Positions 5,469 to 8,940 of a DNA stretch of 8,940 bases are shown here, one piece after another. Each line of letters opens with the position of its first letter. Position 1 is the first letter of the stretch. The notes under the pieces were generated by a model that made no database searches, was not told where the DNA came from, and worked only from the letters and a program-made list of their open reading frames with translations. Made by a program: the position numbers and the translations under genes. The DNA is from DASQDN01 sp035630195 (GTDB lineage: Bacteria; Acidobacteriota; Terriglobia; Bryobacterales; Bryobacteraceae): positions 1 to 8,940 of the forward strand of contig DASQLD010000692.1 of NCBI GenBank assembly GCA_035630195.1. Direction: 5' to 3'.

Positions 5469-7832
5469 ATGAGTTCGCAAGACACGATTCAACGATCGAT
5501 TCTTCCTATTCCAGATGAGCAGAATGTGGGATTGACTACCTACGACGCGAAGGATCCGGACACGAAGTTTCCCCCGATCGATCCGCTGCGGCCGCCCAAG
5601 GGTGCGCCCAATGTGCTGATCGTGCTGATTGACGACTGCGGGTTTGGTGCCACGAGCGCGTTTGGCGGCCCTGTCCCAACGCCGAACGCCGAACAGCTTG
5701 CGAAAAACGGGCTTAAGCTCAATCGTTTTCACACGACAGCTCTTTGCTCTCCAACTCGCCAAGCGCTGCTGACAGGGCGAAATCACCACTCAGTGAATAT
5801 GGGTGGTATCTGCGAAATAGCGACCTCGGCGCCAGGCTACACGTCAGTGCTGCCAAAGAACAAAGCGCCGCTTGCGATGACGCTCAAGCTCAATGGCTAC
5901 GCCACAGCACAATTCGGCAAATGTCATGAAGTCCCGGTCTGGCAAACGAGCCCAATGGGTCCGTTCGACCAGTGGCCCACCGGAGGAGGCGGATTCGAAT
6001 ACTTCTATGGCTTCATCGGCGCCGAAACCAACCAGTGGTATCCCGCTATCTACGAAGGTACGACGCCGGTTGAACAGGGCAAGACTCCCGAAGAGGGCTA
6101 CCACTTCACAGAGGACATGACAAACAAGGCTATGGGCTGGATGCGCCGTCAGAAAGCGCTCATGCCCGATAAGCCCTTCTTTATCTACTTCGCACCCGGC
6201 GCAACCCACGCTCCACACCATGTGCCCAAGAAATGGATCGACAAGTACAAGGGCAAGTTCGACGGCGGATGGGACAATCTGCGGGAAGAAACCTTTGCTC
6301 GCCAGAAGAAGTTGGGCGTAATTCCGGCAGATGCAGTGCTCACGAAGCGACCCGACGAGATTCCTGCCTATGATGACATGCCCGAGGCTCTTAAGCCCAT
6401 TCTCGCCCGCGAAATGGAGGTCTATGCCGCGTTCCTGGAGCATACTGATCACCACGTCGGCCGATTGATCAACACGCTGAAAGAGCTGGAAATCCTCGAC
6501 GACACGCTCATCTACTACATCTTCGGCGACAACGGCGCCTCGGCGGAAGGAACGCTGAACGGCTGTTTTAACGAAGTGGCCGTGGTCAACGGTATGGGCA
6601 AGCTCGAGACTCCTGAATTTCTCGCGAGCAAGATTGGCGACTTCGGCGGCACGAAAGCTTACAACCACTATGCCGTTGGCTGGGCGCATGCGATGAACAC
6701 ACCTTATCAATGGACAAAGCAGGTGGCGTCGCACTTTGGCGGTACACGCAACGGCGTGGTCGTACACTGGCCGAACGGCATCAAGGGCAAGGATGAGGTC
6801 CGGTCACAGTTCTGTCACGTGATCGATATCGCGCCGACCGTTCTCGAGGCTGCGGGGATACCGGCCCCGACAGTCGTCAACAGCGTACAACAGGCTCCGT
6901 ACGAGGGTAAAAGCATGCTGTACGCATTCAACGACGCAAAGACAGCCGAACGACACGAAACGCAGTACTTCGAGGTCTTCTGCAACCGGGGTATTTATCA
7001 CAAAGGATGGACGGCAGTAACCCGCCACGGCATTCCCTGGGTGGGCGCTTACAAGCGCGCCTTCGATGACGATGTGTGGGAATTGTACGACACCAACACC
7101 GACTGGACACAGTCGAAGGACCTGGCCAAAGAGCATCCGAAGAAGCTTGTCGAACTACAGAAGCTGTTTCTGATTGAGGCGGCCAAACACAATGTGTTTC
7201 CGCTCGACGATCGTGTGTGGGAGCGATTCAACTCAGATCTTGCGGGTCGCCCACAGCTCATCAAGGGCAACTCGCAGATTCTGTATAGCGGCATGTCGAG
7301 GCTAACTGAAGGATCTCTTGTTGTCACACACAATAAATCGTATTCGGTAACGGCAGAGATCGAGGTGCCGGAATCCGGCGCCAATGGCGTCATCGTAGCC
7401 CTCGGCGGCAGCATCGGCGGTTGGAGCCTCTATGCGCTAAACGGCAAGCTGAAGCACTGCTACAACTTTTTTGGCATTGAGAACTACTTTGCCGAAAGCA
7501 GCGTGGCGATACCGGCCGGCAAGCATCAGGTGCGAATGGAGTTCAAGTACGACGGCGGCGGGACTGCCAAGGGTGGGGCGGTTTCGCTCTTCGTGGACGG
7601 CAAGAAAGACGGCGAGGGTCGTGTAGACAGGACGGTACCGATGATCTTCGCCGCTGACGAGACTTGCGATCTCGGAAAGGAAACTGGCTCGCCGGTCTCT
7701 CCGGATTACGGTCCTTCCGACAACGAGTTCAGCGGTGAGGTCAACTGGGTCCAGATAGACCTGGAGAAGGATGATCACGACCACCTCATCACTCCCGAGG
7801 AACGCTTCCGAGTGGCCGTGGCGCTGCAGTAG
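5469..7832 (+). CDS. Arylsulfatase (formylglycine-dependent sulfatase family), long form with C-terminal beta-sandwich-like domain
   Basis: The product has 787 residues and hydrolyses sulfate esters, probably of aryl or small organic substrates. The sulfatase signature is clear: C93 in CSPTRQALLTGR (93-104), the cysteine that is oxidised to formylglycine; D55-D56 (LIDD) and D354-N355 (FGDNG) as metal ligands; K151 and H153 in FGKCHE; H247 in GATHAPHH; and K417 before HFGGTRNG (422-429), a candidate for the second active-site lysine. The catalytic part ends with a typical DDDVWELYDTNTDW (near 532-545). Residues about 600-787 form a separate Gly-rich, beta-strand-like region (IVALGGSIGGWSLYALNG) typical of the longer arylsulfatases. 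There is no signal peptide, so it is probably cytoplasmic, as in the Pseudomonas-type alkyl/arylsulfatases. An oddity is C57 beside the metal-binding aspartates, where the paralogue has Val. The second sulfatase follows after 43 bases, so the two are likely co-transcribed. A phosphonate monoester hydrolase, a related fold, is a less likely alternative. Confidence 0.95.
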   Translation: MSSQDTIQRSILPIPDEQNVGLTTYDAKDPDTKFPPIDPLRPPKGAPNVLIVLIDDCGFGATSAFGGPVPTPNAEQLAKNGLKLNRFHTTALCSPTRQALLTGRNHHSVNMGGICEIATSAPGYTSVLPKNKAPLAMTLKLNGYATAQFGKCHEVPVWQTSPMGPFDQWPTGGGGFEYFYGFIGAETNQWYPAIYEGTTPVEQGKTPEEGYHFTEDMTNKAMGWMRRQKALMPDKPFFIYFAPGATHAPHHVPKKWIDKYKGKFDGGWDNLREETFARQKKLGVIPADAVLTKRPDEIPAYDDMPEALKPILAREMEVYAAFLEHTDHHVGRLINTLKELEILDDTLIYYIFGDNGASAEGTLNGCFNEVAVVNGMGKLETPEFLASKIGDFGGTKAYNHYAVGWAHAMNTPYQWTKQVASHFGGTRNGVVVHWPNGIKGKDEVRSQFCHVIDIAPTVLEAAGIPAPTVVNSVQQAPYEGKSMLYAFNDAKTAERHETQYFEVFCNRGIYHKGWTAVTRHGIPWVGAYKRAFDDDVWELYDTNTDWTQSKDLAKEHPKKLVELQKLFLIEAAKHNVFPLDDRVWERFNSDLAGRPQLIKGNSQILYSGMSRLTEGSLVVTHNKSYSVTAEIEVPESGANGVIVALGGSIGGWSLYALNGKLKHCYNFFGIENYFAESSVAIPAGKHQVRMEFKYDGGGTAKGGAVSLFVDGKKDGEGRVDRTVPMIFAADETCDLGKETGSPVSPDYGPSDNEFSGEVNWVQIDLEKDDHDHLITPEERFRVAVALQ

Positions 7833-7863
7833 ACAACCGTTGCCGCAAGTTTACGGAATAGAC

Positions 7864-7869
7864 AAAGGA
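7864..7869 (+). promoter_or_regulatory. Ribosome binding site of the second sulfatase
   Basis: AAAGGA lies six bases before ATG 7876. The 43-base gap after the first sulfatase holds this site but no hairpin or promoter that I can recognise, which supports one transcript for both genes. Confidence 0.65.
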
Positions 7870-7875
7870 ACATTC

Positions 7876-8940
7876 ATGAGTTCGCAAGACAAAATCCAAC
7901 GTACGATTCTTCCCATCCCGGATTTGCAGCACCCGGGCTTGACAACCTACGACGCCAGGGATCCAGACACAAAGTTCCCGCCAATCCGGGAACTAAGGCC
8001 GCCGGAGGGGGCACCCAACGTGTTGGTGATTCTTATCGACGACGTAGGCTACGGCGCAAGCAGCGCCTTCGGCGGGCCCTGCCATACTCCCAACTTTGAA
8101 AAGCTCGCGGCGGGCGGGTTGAAGTACACGCGTTTCCATACGACGGCCCTTTGCTCGCCAACACGACAGGCGCTGCTCACTGGTCGCAACCATCACTCGG
8201 TCGGCATGGGTGGCATTACGGAGATCGCCACTGCTGCTCCCGGTTATAACTCCGTCTGTCCGAATACAAAGGCAAGGCTGGCTCAGACACTAAAGCTCAA
8301 CGGCTATTCGACGGCGCAATTCGGCAAATGCCACGAGGTTCCGGTCTGGCAGACGAGTCCGGCGGGACCGTTCGATGCATGGCCGACGGGCGGCGGAGGA
8401 TTCGAGTACTTCTACGGTTTCATCGGGGGCGAGAACAACCAGTGGGACCCTGCTCTGTATGAAGGTACGACCGCTATTGAGCCTCCAAAGACTCCAGCGG
8501 AAGGTTACCACTTGACCGAGGATCTGACCGACAAAGCAATCAACTGGGCGCGCCAGCAGAAGGCGCTGATGGATGACAAGCCGTTCTTCATGTACTTCGC
8601 GCCGGGCGCCACACATGCCCCGCATCACGTGCCAAAGGAATGGATCGACAAGTACAAGGGCAAGTTCGCCCACGGCTGGGACAAGCAGCGCGAGATCACC
8701 TTCAATAAGCAGAAGGAACTAGGCGTCATTGCGCCTGATGCAGTGCTCACGCCGCGCCACGAGCAGATCCCGTCTTGGGATGATATGGATCCAAAGCTCA
8801 AGCCCGTGCTGGAACGAGAGATGGAGGTCTACGCGGCCTTCCTGGAACACACCGACCACCACTCGGGACGGTTGATCGACGCCATCAAGGACCTCGGCGT
8901 CTACGACGACACCCTGGTCTACGTGATCATCGGAGATAAC
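7876..8940 (+). CDS. Second arylsulfatase, tandem paralogue of the first; 3' truncated by the window end
   Basis: From ATG 7876 the frame is open to the last base, giving 355 residues ending in GDN. It aligns with the first sulfatase from residue 1 to 355 with no gap and 270 identical positions by hand count (about 76%). The same catalytic residues are at the same numbers: D55-D56, C93 in CSPTR, K151, H153, H247, and D354-N355. Differences sit mainly in surface stretches (near 270-325) and a few sites near the active centre (V57 for C57, Y59 for F59, G110 for N110, T115 for C115). No signal peptide is seen. The missing part would hold the rest of the catalytic domain and the C-terminal domain. 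Like its neighbour it should need formylglycine maturation. The gene is most simply explained as a tandem duplication followed by divergence, perhaps with a change in substrate (inferred). Confidence 0.94.
   Translation, partial: MSSQDKIQRTILPIPDLQHPGLTTYDARDPDTKFPPIRELRPPEGAPNVLVILIDDVGYGASSAFGGPCHTPNFEKLAAGGLKYTRFHTTALCSPTRQALLTGRNHHSVGMGGITEIATAAPGYNSVCPNTKARLAQTLKLNGYSTAQFGKCHEVPVWQTSPAGPFDAWPTGGGGFEYFYGFIGGENNQWDPALYEGTTAIEPPKTPAEGYHLTEDLTDKAINWARQQKALMDDKPFFMYFAPGATHAPHHVPKEWIDKYKGKFAHGWDKQREITFNKQKELGVIAPDAVLTPRHEQIPSWDDMDPKLKPVLEREMEVYAAFLEHTDHHSGRLIDAIKDLGVYDDTLVYVIIGDN

Noticed and set aside
5844..6767. 307-codon open frame on the minus strand opposite the first sulfatase, with a similar one opposite the second (8290-8673)
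   Set aside because: Its similarity to the second antisense frame follows from the conserved sulfatase codons on the plus strand. It has no recognisable domain and no ribosome binding site.

Overview
The window looks like bacterial chromosomal DNA of moderately high GC. I infer an acidobacterium or a similar soil Gram-negative: it has the tail of an outer-membrane-type protein, a DUF3300/DUF2950 gene pair, and a broken gene whose C-terminal half resembles hypothetical proteins I associate with Acidobacteria. That placement rests on recalled family distribution only. I see no tRNA, rRNA, CRISPR array, insertion sequence or phage gene.

Layout. Positions 1-111 hold the last 36 codons of a probable MetA-pathway-type outer membrane protein. 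Next comes a polytopic membrane protein (165-899) with a distant ZIP-like look. A small secreted-type gene (932-1450) is readable only if the frame changes twice. A sigma-54 activator (1468-2853, minus strand) with an intact AAA+ domain and a degenerate receiver follows. It is divergent from a DUF3300-DUF2950 pair (2973-5067), and the shared upstream region carries a perfect inverted repeat flanking a palindrome. The DUF2950 gene is also frameshifted, at a T-run just after its signal peptide. A 401-base gap then precedes two tandem arylsulfatase genes (5469-7832, and 7876 to the window end, truncated). Their first 355 residues align without gaps at about 76% identity by hand count.

How the parts may work together. 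DUF3300 and DUF2950 are both exported-type proteins with only a 2-base gap between them, so they are probably one transcription unit, possibly controlled by the divergent activator. The two sulfatases are 43 bases apart with no terminator between them. They lack signal peptides and would release sulfate from sulfate esters in the cytoplasm after their active-site cysteine is converted to formylglycine; the converting enzyme is not visible here.

I do not see a convincing new multi-gene system such as a defence island. The best leads are the DUF3300/DUF2950 pair with its putative operator and activator, the tandem sulfatase duplication, and the unusual density of single-base frame breaks, which could be real gene decay or sequence error.
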